Origin: an uncultured Lutibacter sp.
Lineage (GTDB): Bacteria > Bacteroidota > Bacteroidia > Flavobacteriales > Flavobacteriaceae
Reading direction: 5' to 3'
Length of the DNA: 64,000 nt
Assembly (NCBI RefSeq): GCF_947495725.1
Contig: NZ_CANLZZ010000002.1
Span: 372,001-436,000, forward strand
The position numbers and the translations under genes were made by a program. Below are positions 45,364 through 55,469 of the stretch, piece by piece (position 1 is the first letter of the stretch; each line of letters opens with the position of its first letter). The notes below the pieces were generated by a model, which was given only the letters and a program-made list of their open reading frames with translations, was not told the origin of the DNA and made no database searches.

Positions 45364-46872
45364 ATGAAAAAGTTTTTAGCATTGGCAATTATTGCTGTTG
45401 TAGGATTTAGTTCTTGCTCAGAAAAAAAGGAACAAAAAAAAGAAGTAGAAACAGCATTTAGGTATCAAGAAGATTGGGAATCTATACGAAGTGGATACAA
45501 AGTTCCTGAATGGTTTAAAGATGCTAAATTCGGAATATTTTTACATTGGGGTCCATATGCTGTGCCTGCTTACAGTAGTGAAAAATACCCAAAAGGGATT
45601 TATCAAAAAAGTTGGAACAAAGGAGGAATGAATCCTTGGTCGCATCACAGAGAACATCACGGAGATCCTTCAGTATTTGGGTATAAAGATTTAATTCCAA
45701 AGTTTAAAGCAGAAAATTTCAACGCTAAAGAATGGGCTTCTTTATTTAAAAAATCTGGAGCGCGTTATGTTGTTCCTGTTGCTGAACATCATGATGGGTT
45801 TGCTATGTATAATTCTAACGTAACACGTTGGAATGTTGTAAATATGGGGCCTAAAAAAGATGTAATGCAAATGTTGTCTGATGCTTGTAAAACGGAAGGG
45901 ATGAAATTTGGAGTTTCTTCACATTTTGCTTTAAACCGTCAGTATTACAATCACGCTGATCCAAGTTGGGATGTAAATGATCCTCAATATCAAGATTTAT
46001 ATTGGAAAAAAATTGAAAGAAATTCATTGCCATCTAAAGAGTTTTTAGATTTATGGTGGAACAGAACAACGGATATTATAGATAATTATAAACCAGATTT
46101 ATTATGGTTTGATTTTGGGTTGGACAAACCAGGTTTTGAACCAATGCATAAAAAAATACTTGCATACTATTATAACAAAGGGTTAGATTGGGATAAAGGT
46201 GTTGTTTTTCAAGATAAAAATATGAAGGGTAAATCTTTTCCTGAAGATTTAATTACGTTAGATATTGAACGTGGTAGAATGGATGGAATTTATAAATATC
46301 CTTGGCAAACAGATACTTCAATTGGAAAAATTTCTTGGGGATATATTAAAGATGAAGAATACAAAACATCTAATTATTTGTTAGATGAATTGATTGATAT
46401 TGTTAGTAAAAACGGATGTCTATTATTAAATATTGGGCCAAAAGCTGACGGAACAATACCTGATGAAGCTAAAAATATTTTAGAAGAAATGGGTAGTTGG
46501 TTAACTGTTAATGATGAAGCTATTTTTAACACACGACCTTGGAAAATATTTGGTGAAGGACCAACAAAAGTGAGTAAAGGTCATCATTCAGAAAAAAACA
46601 ATAAAGAGTCTGGTTTTGAAGATATCCGATTTACTACTAAAAATGATGTTTTATATGCAACTTCTTTAGGTTGGCCAAAAGATGGTGTGTTTACTGTTAA
46701 ATCTTTAGCAAAAGGAAATGAATATGAAACTAGAGAAATAGCTTCAATAAAATTGATCAGCGGAAACAATAAAATAGATTGGAATCAAACGGATAAAGGT
46801 CTTCAAATAAAAGTTGAAGGAGAAAAACCTTGTGAGGCTGCTTTTGCTTTTAAAATTGAATTTAAAAAATAG
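45364..46872 (+). CDS. GH29 alpha-L-fucosidase family enzyme, lipoprotein
   Basis: Protein of 502 residues with lipobox Cys18 (FSSC). Typical GH29 order: WFKDAKFGIFLHWGPYAVPAY (51-70), AEHHDGFAMYNS (140-151), KFGVSSHFALNR, and nucleophile D250 in LLWFDFG, followed by the C-terminal beta sandwich. GH29 also contains alpha-L-galactosidases, which would fit a galactan PUL as well as fucosylated side chains. It lies 14 bases after GH110. A possible degraded relative is at 12992-13102. Confidence 0.92.
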   Translation: MKKFLALAIIAVVGFSSCSEKKEQKKEVETAFRYQEDWESIRSGYKVPEWFKDAKFGIFLHWGPYAVPAYSSEKYPKGIYQKSWNKGGMNPWSHHREHHGDPSVFGYKDLIPKFKAENFNAKEWASLFKKSGARYVVPVAEHHDGFAMYNSNVTRWNVVNMGPKKDVMQMLSDACKTEGMKFGVSSHFALNRQYYNHADPSWDVNDPQYQDLYWKKIERNSLPSKEFLDLWWNRTTDIIDNYKPDLLWFDFGLDKPGFEPMHKKILAYYYNKGLDWDKGVVFQDKNMKGKSFPEDLITLDIERGRMDGIYKYPWQTDTSIGKISWGYIKDEEYKTSNYLLDELIDIVSKNGCLLLNIGPKADGTIPDEAKNILEEMGSWLTVNDEAIFNTRPWKIFGEGPTKVSKGHHSEKNNKESGFEDIRFTTKNDVLYATSLGWPKDGVFTVKSLAKGNEYETREIASIKLISGNNKIDWNQTDKGLQIKVEGEKPCEAAFAFKIEFKK

Positions 46873-46896
46873 TTTTTCATTTAAATTGTTAAAAAT

Positions 46897-48459
46897 ATGA
46901 TGCAAAATAAGTTTTCAAAACTAATTGTAATTGCGTGTTTATTTGCTTTTGTAACTTCTAAAGCACAAGACAAAAGACCAAATATTTTATGGATAACAAT
47001 AGAAGATTGGTCACCAGATTTATCTTGCTACGGAACCAAAGGAATTTCAACTCCAAATGTTGATAAATTAGCTTCCGAAGGAATTTTGTACAAAAAAGCA
47101 TTTACAACTTCTCCAGTTTGTTCAACATCTCGTTCAGCAATGATGACGGGATTTTATCAAAACTATATTGGTGCAAATCAACATAGAGAACACAACAAAC
47201 AACCCTTGCCTTATGGAATAAAACCAATTCCTCATATTATGAAAGAGGCTGGTTATTTTACAGCTTTAATGAGTTGGAAAACAGACTGTAATTTTATTCC
47301 AAATAAAAGACAAGAGTTGTTTGAAGGTGAAGATTGGAAAGAACGCAAACCTGGGCAACCATTTTTTGCAAGAATTACTTTTGGAGGAACACATCGTTCT
47401 TGGAATCGTGATCCTCAAAACCCTATTGCCACTTCAGACATTGAGTTACCGCCATATTATGCCAATACTGAGTTTAACCGAAGAGATTGGGCAAATGGTT
47501 TAGAGCAAATGCAATTGGTAGATCGTGAAATTGGCGCCTTATTAAAACGTTTAGAAGATGAGGGTTTAGCCGAAAATACCATTGTGTTTTTTATTGGAGA
47601 TCACGGACGTTGTCACATACGTGGAAAGCAATTTTTGTATGATGGTGGAATTCAAATACCAATGGTTATGCGTTGGCCAGGTAAAGTAAAGCCAAATACT
47701 GTAAGCGATAATATGGTAATGTCTATTGATATTTGTGCAACAATTTTAGAAGCTGCAGGAGTCAAAGAACCAGTTGCTTTACACGGTAAAAGTTTATTTA
47801 GCAATGCTGTTAAAAGCAGAAAATATGTGTTTGCAGCGCGTGATAAAATGGATGAAACCCACGATGCAATGCGTGCAATTAGATCAAAAGATTATAAGTT
47901 AATTTTAAATTTAATGCCCGAGCGTCCATACTTGCAATACAATAATTACAAAGAAGGTGCTTACCCAATGTTGGCGGAAATGAATATTTTAAATATGAAA
48001 GGAAAACTAACGCCTGCACAAGCAGCTTTATTTGCTTCAACAAAACCAGAAATTGAATTGTTTGATTTGCAAAAAGATCCTTTTGAAATTAATAATGTAG
48101 CTGATAACCCAAAATACGCTTCAGTTAAAAAAGAATTATTGGCTGAATTGGAAAATTGGAGAACTAATGTAATTAAAGATAAAGGTGTTACTGAAGAATT
48201 TAGAGCAACAACTGTTTTTCCTGAAGAATGTCCAAATACTACGGTAGATGAATGGGTGAAAAATAATGGTAAAAACTACGACTTTAATACAATTGGTTGG
48301 CCAAAATGGTTTCCAACAAGAAATTTAGAAGCTTGGGAAGTTGCGCGTAAAAAATGGGAGCCGTATGTAATGCGTAAGGCAGATGAGAAAGTGCTAAGAC
48401 CTTTTATTACCATTCCTTCAGAAAAAGAATTAAGAAAAAGAGCATCCAAAAAACATTGA
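46897..48459 (+). CDS. Family S1 sulfatase with non-canonical CSTSR motif
   Basis: Sulfatase of 520 residues, signal peptide cleaved near KAQ24. The maturation motif reads C75-S-T-S-R79: Thr replaces the Pro/Ala that is nearly invariant at the third position. The rest is intact: E36-D37, GDHGRCHIRGKQFLYDGG (D235-H236) and the sulfamidase-like arrangement shared with the genes at 15905 and 56907. It carries a C-terminal ~70-residue extension rich in Trp. Either the maturase tolerates Thr, or the enzyme is unmodified and inactive as a sulfatase. Confidence 0.9.
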   Translation: MMQNKFSKLIVIACLFAFVTSKAQDKRPNILWITIEDWSPDLSCYGTKGISTPNVDKLASEGILYKKAFTTSPVCSTSRSAMMTGFYQNYIGANQHREHNKQPLPYGIKPIPHIMKEAGYFTALMSWKTDCNFIPNKRQELFEGEDWKERKPGQPFFARITFGGTHRSWNRDPQNPIATSDIELPPYYANTEFNRRDWANGLEQMQLVDREIGALLKRLEDEGLAENTIVFFIGDHGRCHIRGKQFLYDGGIQIPMVMRWPGKVKPNTVSDNMVMSIDICATILEAAGVKEPVALHGKSLFSNAVKSRKYVFAARDKMDETHDAMRAIRSKDYKLILNLMPERPYLQYNNYKEGAYPMLAEMNILNMKGKLTPAQAALFASTKPEIELFDLQKDPFEINNVADNPKYASVKKELLAELENWRTNVIKDKGVTEEFRATTVFPEECPNTTVDEWVKNNGKNYDFNTIGWPKWFPTRNLEAWEVARKKWEPYVMRKADEKVLRPFITIPSEKELRKRASKKH

Positions 48460-48473
48460 TAAAACCCAGTCAA

Positions 48474-51179
48474 ATGAACTTTAATTTATTTAAATATTTT
48501 TGTTGTCTAGCAGTAGTATTAGTTTCATTTCAAATAGGTTTTTCACAAGAAAGTCCTAAATTCTCAAAAGCTGGTTTTTGGGAAGTAGAAAATAATGGAA
48601 GAACCGTTTACAATTTTAATATTGGTTGGCGCTTTTTTTTAGGTGAAAATGAGCAAGCTTTTCAGCAAAATTTTGATGATTCTACTTGGGATATTGTAAA
48701 CTGCCCAAACGGATTGGAATACAATTCCAGTGAAGTTAGCGGAAGTGCAAATTACCAAGGTGTTGCTTGGTATAGAAAACATTTTACACCTTCTTCAACT
48801 TCAAAAAATAAAGTTGTTAAGCTTCATTTTGAAGCTGTAATGGGAAAATGCAAAGTTTGGTTGAATGGCGAATTATTAGGCGAGCATTATGGAGGTTATT
48901 TACCTTTTGAATTTGACTTAACGAACAAGCTAAATTTTGAAAAAGACAATGTAGTGGTTGTTATGGCTGATAATAGCGATGATCCATTATATCCACCAGG
49001 AAAACCACAAACAAGATTAGATTTCTCTTATTTCGGCGGAATTTACCGAGATGTTTGGATGGTTGAAACTGGAGAGATTTATGTTACCAACCCAAATGCA
49101 GTTGATAAAGTTGCAGGAGGTGGAATTTTTACACATATTGAATCTATTTCAGAAAGTGAAGCAGTAGTTTCTGCAAGTGTTGATATTCAAAATGATGCTG
49201 ATAAGAGTAAGAGAATAAATGCTGAATTGGTGTTGCTTAATCCTAATGGAAAAGAAGTTTTAAAATTCAATAAAAAAGTAACAATTAAAGCCAATAAATC
49301 AACAAAAATAAAACACACTTTTTCTGTTGAAAATCCTAAACTGTGGTCGCCTTGGTCACCAGATCTTTATAGATTAGAAGTTGTTTTAAAAGATGAAAAA
49401 AGCACTAGATTAGATGGAGTTGCTTCAAGAATTGGAATTAGAAAAATAGAATTTAAAGGTAAAGAAGGTTTTTATTTAAATAATAAACCATATCCTGGTA
49501 AATTAATTGGAGTAAACCGCCATCAAGATCACGGATATGTTGGAAATGCTATTCCTAACAACGGACAATGGCGCGATGCTAAAATATTTAAAGAAGGTGG
49601 TTCAGACATAATTAGAGCCGCACATTATCCTGCAGATCCTGCTTTTATGGATGCTTGTGATGAATTAGGGTTATTTTATATTGAAGCAACTCCAGGTTGG
49701 CAATTTTGGAACGAGGAAAATCCAATTTTTGAAAAACGAGTGTATCAAGATATTCGAAATATGGTGCGTAGAGATAGAAATTATGCTTCTGTAATAATGT
49801 GGGAGCCAATTTTAAACGAATCTCGTTATCCTTCATATTTTGCAAAAAGAGCGCACGAAGTTGTTCACGAAGAATATCCAATGCAAGGAGCTTATACAGT
49901 TTGTGATAAAAAAGCAGACGGACAAGAACATTTTGATGTAGTATATGCTCACGATTATAATGTAGATTTTTTAACAGAAAAACGTTGTACGTTTACACGT
50001 GAATTTGGTGATAATGTAGATGATTTTAACTCTCAAAATTCACCGAGTAGAGTAGCGAGAGCTTGGGGAGAACAACCACAAATTGTACAAGCACAATATT
50101 ATGCCGATGTAGATTATGTACATACAACATTAGAATCTTTACATGCAATGCCACCACAACATGTTGGTGGTACGCTTTGGGCTGGTTTTGATCATCAAAG
50201 AGGGTATCATTGCGATCCGTTTTATGGTGGTTTAGCAGATGTTTTTCGTCAGCCAAAGTATTCGTATCAACTGTTTAAAAGTCAGCGAGATATTTCAGAA
50301 AACAATGAACCATTTATTTTTGTAGCGCACGAAATGACTCCGTTTTCTGGAGCAGATGTTAACGTGTATACAAATTGTGATGAAGTAAGATTGACCTTGC
50401 ACGAAGGATTGGCGGTGTTTCAAAAAAAGGCTCATAAAACTGAAACAGAGTTAAAACTGATTAGAAGAGGGCAACCTAAATTAAGGATTATAAAACCCAT
50501 CAAAAAAATTCCGCATCCAATTGTGACATTTAAAAATGTGTTCGATTTTATGGATACAAAATACTTGCATAGAGGTGGAAATAAAAAGAAATCTAGTTTA
50601 CTGGTTGAAGGTTTAATGGATGGGAAAGTAGTAGTTTCACAGCGAAAAGTTGCTGCTAAAAAACCAACAAGATTACAATTAAAAGTTCAAAATAGTGGAT
50701 TACCTTTAACTGCGAATGGATCGGATTTTGTGTTAGTTGTAGTTTCTATGGTTGATCAAGATGGTGTTGTAAAACATTTGAATGAAAATACCGTGAAATT
50801 TGAAGTAGAAGGAGAAGGTGCAATTATTGGTGATGCATCAATTTCAGCAAACCCAAAAAGGTTAGATTGGGGAACTGCTCCATTGTTGGTGAGGTCAACT
50901 AATAAATCGGGAAAAATTAAAATTAAGGCTTCATTATTAAATGAAGGAAAAAGTACGCCGTTATCTGGTGAGTTGATTATAGAAAGTGTTCCTTCAGAAA
51001 ACAAATTCTTATTTACAGAAGTTGGTTCAGAAAAAACTAAATCTACTATTTCGAAATCTGATAAAGAACAATCGATTGAAAGTTTAATGAAACAGAATAA
51101 AGAACTTCAAAAAAAACTAATCGATTTAAAATTAAAACAAGAAGAAAAAGAACAAATTGAGTTTGATGAGAATCATTAA
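48474..51179 (+). CDS. GH2 beta-galactosidase-like enzyme with C-terminal coiled coil
   Basis: Secreted 901-residue GH2. A TTG at 48456 is in frame but overlaps the previous gene; the ATG at 48474 opens into the signal peptide (cleaved near FSQ) and is preferred. Jelly roll (~35-200), Ig (~205-320) and barrel (~325-640) with acid/base E449 (ILNES) and nucleophile E510 (TREFGD). GSDIIRAAHYPADPAFMDACDELG marks the same subgroup as the 10358 and 58402 proteins. The tail (~860-901) is a Lys/Glu/Leu coiled coil like that of the 10358 protein, suggesting a common oligomerisation or docking role. Confidence 0.9.
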   Translation: MNFNLFKYFCCLAVVLVSFQIGFSQESPKFSKAGFWEVENNGRTVYNFNIGWRFFLGENEQAFQQNFDDSTWDIVNCPNGLEYNSSEVSGSANYQGVAWYRKHFTPSSTSKNKVVKLHFEAVMGKCKVWLNGELLGEHYGGYLPFEFDLTNKLNFEKDNVVVVMADNSDDPLYPPGKPQTRLDFSYFGGIYRDVWMVETGEIYVTNPNAVDKVAGGGIFTHIESISESEAVVSASVDIQNDADKSKRINAELVLLNPNGKEVLKFNKKVTIKANKSTKIKHTFSVENPKLWSPWSPDLYRLEVVLKDEKSTRLDGVASRIGIRKIEFKGKEGFYLNNKPYPGKLIGVNRHQDHGYVGNAIPNNGQWRDAKIFKEGGSDIIRAAHYPADPAFMDACDELGLFYIEATPGWQFWNEENPIFEKRVYQDIRNMVRRDRNYASVIMWEPILNESRYPSYFAKRAHEVVHEEYPMQGAYTVCDKKADGQEHFDVVYAHDYNVDFLTEKRCTFTREFGDNVDDFNSQNSPSRVARAWGEQPQIVQAQYYADVDYVHTTLESLHAMPPQHVGGTLWAGFDHQRGYHCDPFYGGLADVFRQPKYSYQLFKSQRDISENNEPFIFVAHEMTPFSGADVNVYTNCDEVRLTLHEGLAVFQKKAHKTETELKLIRRGQPKLRIIKPIKKIPHPIVTFKNVFDFMDTKYLHRGGNKKKSSLLVEGLMDGKVVVSQRKVAAKKPTRLQLKVQNSGLPLTANGSDFVLVVVSMVDQDGVVKHLNENTVKFEVEGEGAIIGDASISANPKRLDWGTAPLLVRSTNKSGKIKIKASLLNEGKSTPLSGELIIESVPSENKFLFTEVGSEKTKSTISKSDKEQSIESLMKQNKELQKKLIDLKLKQEEKEQIEFDENH

Positions 51180-51198
51180 AGTTAATCTAACGATAAAG

Positions 51199-51230
51199 AT
51201 TATCCTCAAAATTGGATAATTAATTCTTTT
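51199..51230 (+). terminator. Possible weak terminator
   Basis: Seven-base inverted repeat ATTATCC (51199-51205) / GGATAAT (51214-51220) with an 8-base loop, followed by TAATTCTTTT, 19 bases after the GH2 stop. The stem is AT-rich, so termination would be partial. Confidence 0.4.
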
Positions 51231-51271
51231 AGAAGGGTAAAATTTGAGCCTAAAAGTATTCTTATTGTAAT

Positions 51272-51279
51272 TACTTTTG
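51272..51279 (+). promoter_or_regulatory. Candidate -7 box TACTTTTG
   Basis: Exact TAnnTTTG match followed by C, as in the extended consensus, 65 bases before the preferred GH2 start at 51345 and just after a weak terminator. A TTTG at 51243-51246 is a possible -33 element but spaced long (25 bases). Confidence 0.38.
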
Positions 51280-51344
51280 CAAATGAAAAATTATACCATA
51301 AGTCGAAAAATCACTACTAATTTATGAATATTAAAAAAAGAAAA

Positions 51345-53804
51345 ATGTTAAAAAAACAACTTTTAGGATTAATGTGTTTTTTATGTGTTGCAAGTATTTT
51401 TGCTCAAAGAGACATAGAATCATTTAATGAAAATTGGAAATTTGCACGTTTTGGATCAATGCCAGATGGTTCTACTTTAGAAGAACCAGAAAATATGGAT
51501 GAGGTGGATTTCAATGATGCCGATTGGAGAGTGTTAAATGTGCCTCATGATTGGGGAATAGAAGGACCTTTTAGAGCAGATTTGCCAAACCAAACAGGAA
51601 AGCTGCCTTGGGCGGGTATCGGTTGGTATAGAAAAACATACGAATCTTTGGAAAATGATAGAAGTAAAAAAGTTTTTATTGAGTTTGATGGCGCAATGTC
51701 TGGTACAAAACTTTGGGTAAATGGTGGTTTTGTTGGTGAATGGCCTTATGGTTATTCGTCTTTTAGTTTTGAAATTTCTCGATATTTAAAAACTGGTGAA
51801 AATACGATAGCTGTTCGATTGAATAATAAAGAAGCATCTTCGCGTTGGTATCCAGGTGGTGGAATTTATAGAAATGTTCGATTGGTAAAGGTAAATCCAA
51901 CACACATTGCACAGTGGGGTACATTTGTAACCACTCCAAAGGTTTCAGAAACGGAAGCAACGATAAATATTACAACAGAAATATCAGGAGAAAAGAAAGG
52001 TGTTCAAGTTTTACATGAAATTTTTACAACTGGCGCTAACCCTGAAAAAGTAGGAGAGCAAAAAGTTCCATATTTTAAACCTAGTACAATTAAAATTGAA
52101 AATCCAAATTTATGGAATTTAGATACGCCAAATTTATACACGGTTAAAACTACACTTTCTAAAAAAGGTAAAGTGTTAGATGTATATAATTCAACCTTTG
52201 GAATTAGAACTATTAAATATACTAAAGATGGATTTTTCTTAAATGGAAAAATGGTCCGAATGAATGGAGTTTGTCAGCATCATGATTTGGGTCCAATGGG
52301 TGCGGCAATAAATGTTCGAGCAATGGAACGTCAAATAGAAATTTTAAAATCATTTGGTGTAAATGCTATTAGAACGGCCCACAATCCACCAGCTCCAGAG
52401 TTTTTAGAATTGTGCGATAAAATGGGTGTTTTAGTGCAAGTTGAAGCCTTTGATGTATGGGGAAAGAAAAAGGTTGACAATGATTATTCAACACTTTATG
52501 GAGCTTGGCATAAAAAAGATATAATTGCTATGGTTACCAGAGATAGAAATCATCCAAGTGTTGTAATGTGGAGTACTGGAAATGAAATGATTGAATTAAG
52601 AGAAGGTAATGATGCTCCAATTGCAGAAATGTTAGCTGATATTATTCGTTCTGTAGATACAACACGTCCTACAACTTTTGGAAATAGTAGACCAGAAGGA
52701 GCAACAAACGGATTCCAAAAAACTGCTGATGTATTTGGTTTTAATTATAAACCACATTTGTATGAAGAATTTAGAAAAGCGAACCCAGATATGCCTTTGT
52801 ATGGAAGTGAAACTGCATCAACAGTTAGTAGCCGAGGAGAGTATTTCTTTCCTTTTTCAGAAAATAAAAAAGAAGGTTCAGGAGGAAATTTTCAGGTAAG
52901 CAGTTATGATTATTCTGCACCTAATTGGGCATATCGTCCGGATATTGAATTTGAAGCTCAAGATAAATATCCTTGGGTTATTGGAGAGTTTGTTTGGACC
53001 GGATTTGACTATTTAGGTGAACCTACACCATACAATAAAGACAAAACTAATTTATTAAACTTTACAGATCCAGCTGAAAAAGCTAGAATGAAAGCTGAAT
53101 TGAAAAAAATGGGAGGACAAATTCCTCCTCGTAGTTCATATTTTGGAATTGTAGATTTATGTGGTTTCCCAAAAGACAGGTATTATTTGTATCAAGCTAA
53201 GTGGATGCCTGAATTACCAATGGCTCATATTTTACCACATTGGAATTGGCCAGAAAGAGTTGGAAAAGTAACTCCTGTTTTTGTGTATACCTCTGGAGAT
53301 GAAGCAGAATTATTTTTGAATGGAAAATCATTGGGTAAAAAGAAAAAAGGACAATTTGAATATAGATTGCGATGGGATGATGTTGTTTATAAACCAGGAA
53401 CTTTAAAAGTCGTGGCCTATAAAAATGGAATAAAGTGGGCTCAAAAAACGGTGAAAACAACAGGTAATTCAAAAAAAATAGGTTTAGAAGCGGATAGAGC
53501 TGAAATAGCTGCCGATGGTCAGGATGTTTCTTTTGTTACAGTAAGTATTCAGGATAGAAAGGGAGCCGTAGTACCTCGAACGCATAACTCTGTGAAATAT
53601 ACAATTGAAGGGCCGGGTGAAATAATAGCTGTTGGAAATGGAGATGCTACAAGTCATGAATCATTTCAGGCTACAAACAGAAAAGTATTTAATGGTTTGG
53701 CTTTAGTTGTAGTTCGGTCAATTAAAAATAAGCCAGGAGAGATAACTTTAATTGCAGAGTCTGAGGGATTAAAAACAAATACAATTATTTTAAATTCAAA
53801 ATAA
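51345..53804 (+). CDS. GH2 beta-galactosidase-like enzyme
   Basis: Secreted 819-residue GH2. An upstream in-frame ATG at 51324 would add seven charged residues; the ATG at 51345 gives a standard signal peptide (cleaved near FAQ). N-terminal jelly roll (~22-190) with WRVLNVPHDWGIEGPF and RWYPGGGIYRNV, Ig (~195-280) and TIM barrel with acid/base E414 (TGNEM) and nucleophile E489 (GSETA). The C-terminal part has a DUF4982-like domain and an Ig-like module (~690-819). It belongs to the same subgroup as the 62084 GH2 and differs from the coiled-coil GH2s. It is a likely single-gene unit between a weak and a strong terminator. Confidence 0.92.
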   Translation: MLKKQLLGLMCFLCVASIFAQRDIESFNENWKFARFGSMPDGSTLEEPENMDEVDFNDADWRVLNVPHDWGIEGPFRADLPNQTGKLPWAGIGWYRKTYESLENDRSKKVFIEFDGAMSGTKLWVNGGFVGEWPYGYSSFSFEISRYLKTGENTIAVRLNNKEASSRWYPGGGIYRNVRLVKVNPTHIAQWGTFVTTPKVSETEATINITTEISGEKKGVQVLHEIFTTGANPEKVGEQKVPYFKPSTIKIENPNLWNLDTPNLYTVKTTLSKKGKVLDVYNSTFGIRTIKYTKDGFFLNGKMVRMNGVCQHHDLGPMGAAINVRAMERQIEILKSFGVNAIRTAHNPPAPEFLELCDKMGVLVQVEAFDVWGKKKVDNDYSTLYGAWHKKDIIAMVTRDRNHPSVVMWSTGNEMIELREGNDAPIAEMLADIIRSVDTTRPTTFGNSRPEGATNGFQKTADVFGFNYKPHLYEEFRKANPDMPLYGSETASTVSSRGEYFFPFSENKKEGSGGNFQVSSYDYSAPNWAYRPDIEFEAQDKYPWVIGEFVWTGFDYLGEPTPYNKDKTNLLNFTDPAEKARMKAELKKMGGQIPPRSSYFGIVDLCGFPKDRYYLYQAKWMPELPMAHILPHWNWPERVGKVTPVFVYTSGDEAELFLNGKSLGKKKKGQFEYRLRWDDVVYKPGTLKVVAYKNGIKWAQKTVKTTGNSKKIGLEADRAEIAADGQDVSFVTVSIQDRKGAVVPRTHNSVKYTIEGPGEIIAVGNGDATSHESFQATNRKVFNGLALVVVRSIKNKPGEITLIAESEGLKTNTIILNSK

Positions 53805-53840
53805 CTTTTGGTATAAATAAAAATATCAAGTACAACTTTT

Positions 53841-53887
53841 AAATACCTAGTTACAGATAATTTCAATTTGTAATTAGGTATTTTTTT
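53841..53887 (+). terminator. Rho-independent terminator
   Basis: AAATACCTA-x-TTAC pairs with GTAA-x-TAGGTATTT across a ~16-base loop and runs into seven T. The long A/T flanks make it possibly bidirectional. The rest of the 275-base spacer 53805-54079 shows nothing gene-like; GTTATTTG at 54016-54023 is a poor -7 candidate. Confidence 0.82.
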
Positions 53888-54079
53888 GCTATTAGATGAA
53901 TGTATTATGGAATAAATTTACTTGAAAATACATTTTCTAAACCTAAAACAACAAAAGTTTTGAAATATAGAGGCACTTTTACAGTAATAAATGTTTTAGA
54001 TAACACCTGTATAGAGTTATTTGAACATTAAGTTTAGAAATGGTATTGTAAAAATATATATGAACATAATATTTAACTA

Positions 54080-55459
54080 ATGACAACAAAAAACCCGGTA
54101 CTAATTTTATTAATTTCATTATTTTTCGTTCCTTTTATAAGTTGTAAAAGCCAACAAAAAGAGGAAGCAAAACAAGAGAAAAATGTAACAAAACCAAATA
54201 TTGTATTGTTGTTTGTTGATGATTGGGGATGGTCTGATATTGGATACAGAAATAATACTTTTCAAACTCCAAATTTAAATCAGTTTAAACAAGAAAGTTT
54301 AGAATTTACACGAGCTTACATTCCAACGCCAACTTGCAGCCCAAGTAGACTCTCGCTATTAACAGGAAAAGAGGCAATTAGATTGGGTATGCCAAGACAT
54401 ATTTCAATTGATAAAAATGATCCAGATGCAGAGTATAATCTTTGGCCAACAGATCCAGTTCAAAGACCTTCTCGAAATTATTTGCCATTGGAAGAAATTA
54501 CTTATGCAGAAAGATTAAAAGAGCTTGGATATTACAATTATTTTATTGGAAAATGGCATTTGGGACATGTAGGACGTTATCCAATTGATCAAGGTTTTGA
54601 TGCCGAATTTGGAACCACAGATCACGGACACCCAAAAAGCTACTACTTTCCATTTTTTAAAGATGGAGATCCGAGAGAATTTCAAAAAAACTATAAAAAA
54701 GGAGATTATTTAACCGATGTTTTAACCGATGGAGCGGTTGATTTTATTGAAAAATATGATAAAAAAGATCCATTTATGCTTTCATTTTGGTACTATTCTG
54801 TTCATGGTCCATCAATTGGAAGAAAGGATTTATTGAAAAAATATCAAGATGCAGGTTTGGAGGGTAAATATGCACATCATGCTGCAATGGTTGAAGCGAT
54901 GGATGAATCTATTGGGCGTGTTAGAAAAGCTTTGGAAGAAAAAGGAATTGCAGATAACACTGTTGTTATTGTGTTGTCAGATCAAGGAGGGGCATATTCA
55001 AATGCGCCACTAAGTGGAGGTAAAAAAGGTGGAAATACTTTAGGTGAAGGAGGAGCTAGAGTACCGTTTATAATAAATTATCCGGGTGTTACAAAATCTA
55101 ATACTGAAACATCGGTACCTGTTCAATCTATTGATTTATATCCAACCATAATTGAAATTGCTTCAGGTAAAAAATGTGAAGAAAAACAATTGAATGGAGT
55201 TAGCTTAATGCCACTTTTAAAAGGTGAAACAATTGCAAAACGTAATTTATATTTTTTTAGAAGTTACGAAGATCAATATGCCGCAATTATTTCAGGCGAT
55301 TGGAAATTGGTGAAATATCATAGTGGAAAATTTCAGTTATTTAATGTTACTGAAGATATTAGTGAGCAGAATGATTTAATAGGGACTAATTTAGAAATAG
55401 AAAATGTTTTAAAAAATGAAATTGCTGCTTGGGAAAAAGAGGCAGTTCCAACATATTAA
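54080..55459 (+). CDS. Family S1 sulfatase, lipoprotein
   Basis: Sulfatase of 459 residues with lipobox Cys22 (FISC). Metal pair D47-D48 (VDDWGWSDIGYRNN), maturation motif C86-S-P-S-R90, GKWHLGHVGRYP, and second metal pair D301-Q302. The VDDWGW opening and short length resemble the lipoprotein sulfatase at 65. First gene of the last operon after a strong terminator. Specificity unknown. Confidence 0.93.
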   Translation: MTTKNPVLILLISLFFVPFISCKSQQKEEAKQEKNVTKPNIVLLFVDDWGWSDIGYRNNTFQTPNLNQFKQESLEFTRAYIPTPTCSPSRLSLLTGKEAIRLGMPRHISIDKNDPDAEYNLWPTDPVQRPSRNYLPLEEITYAERLKELGYYNYFIGKWHLGHVGRYPIDQGFDAEFGTTDHGHPKSYYFPFFKDGDPREFQKNYKKGDYLTDVLTDGAVDFIEKYDKKDPFMLSFWYYSVHGPSIGRKDLLKKYQDAGLEGKYAHHAAMVEAMDESIGRVRKALEEKGIADNTVVIVLSDQGGAYSNAPLSGGKKGGNTLGEGGARVPFIINYPGVTKSNTETSVPVQSIDLYPTIIEIASGKKCEEKQLNGVSLMPLLKGETIAKRNLYFFRSYEDQYAAIISGDWKLVKYHSGKFQLFNVTEDISEQNDLIGTNLEIENVLKNEIAAWEKEAVPTY

Positions 55460-55469
55460 ATTCTAAAAA

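Noticed and set aside
48456-48473. TTG start for the GH2 at 48474
   Set aside because: Overlaps the previous stop and precedes an ATG that opens a normal signal peptide.
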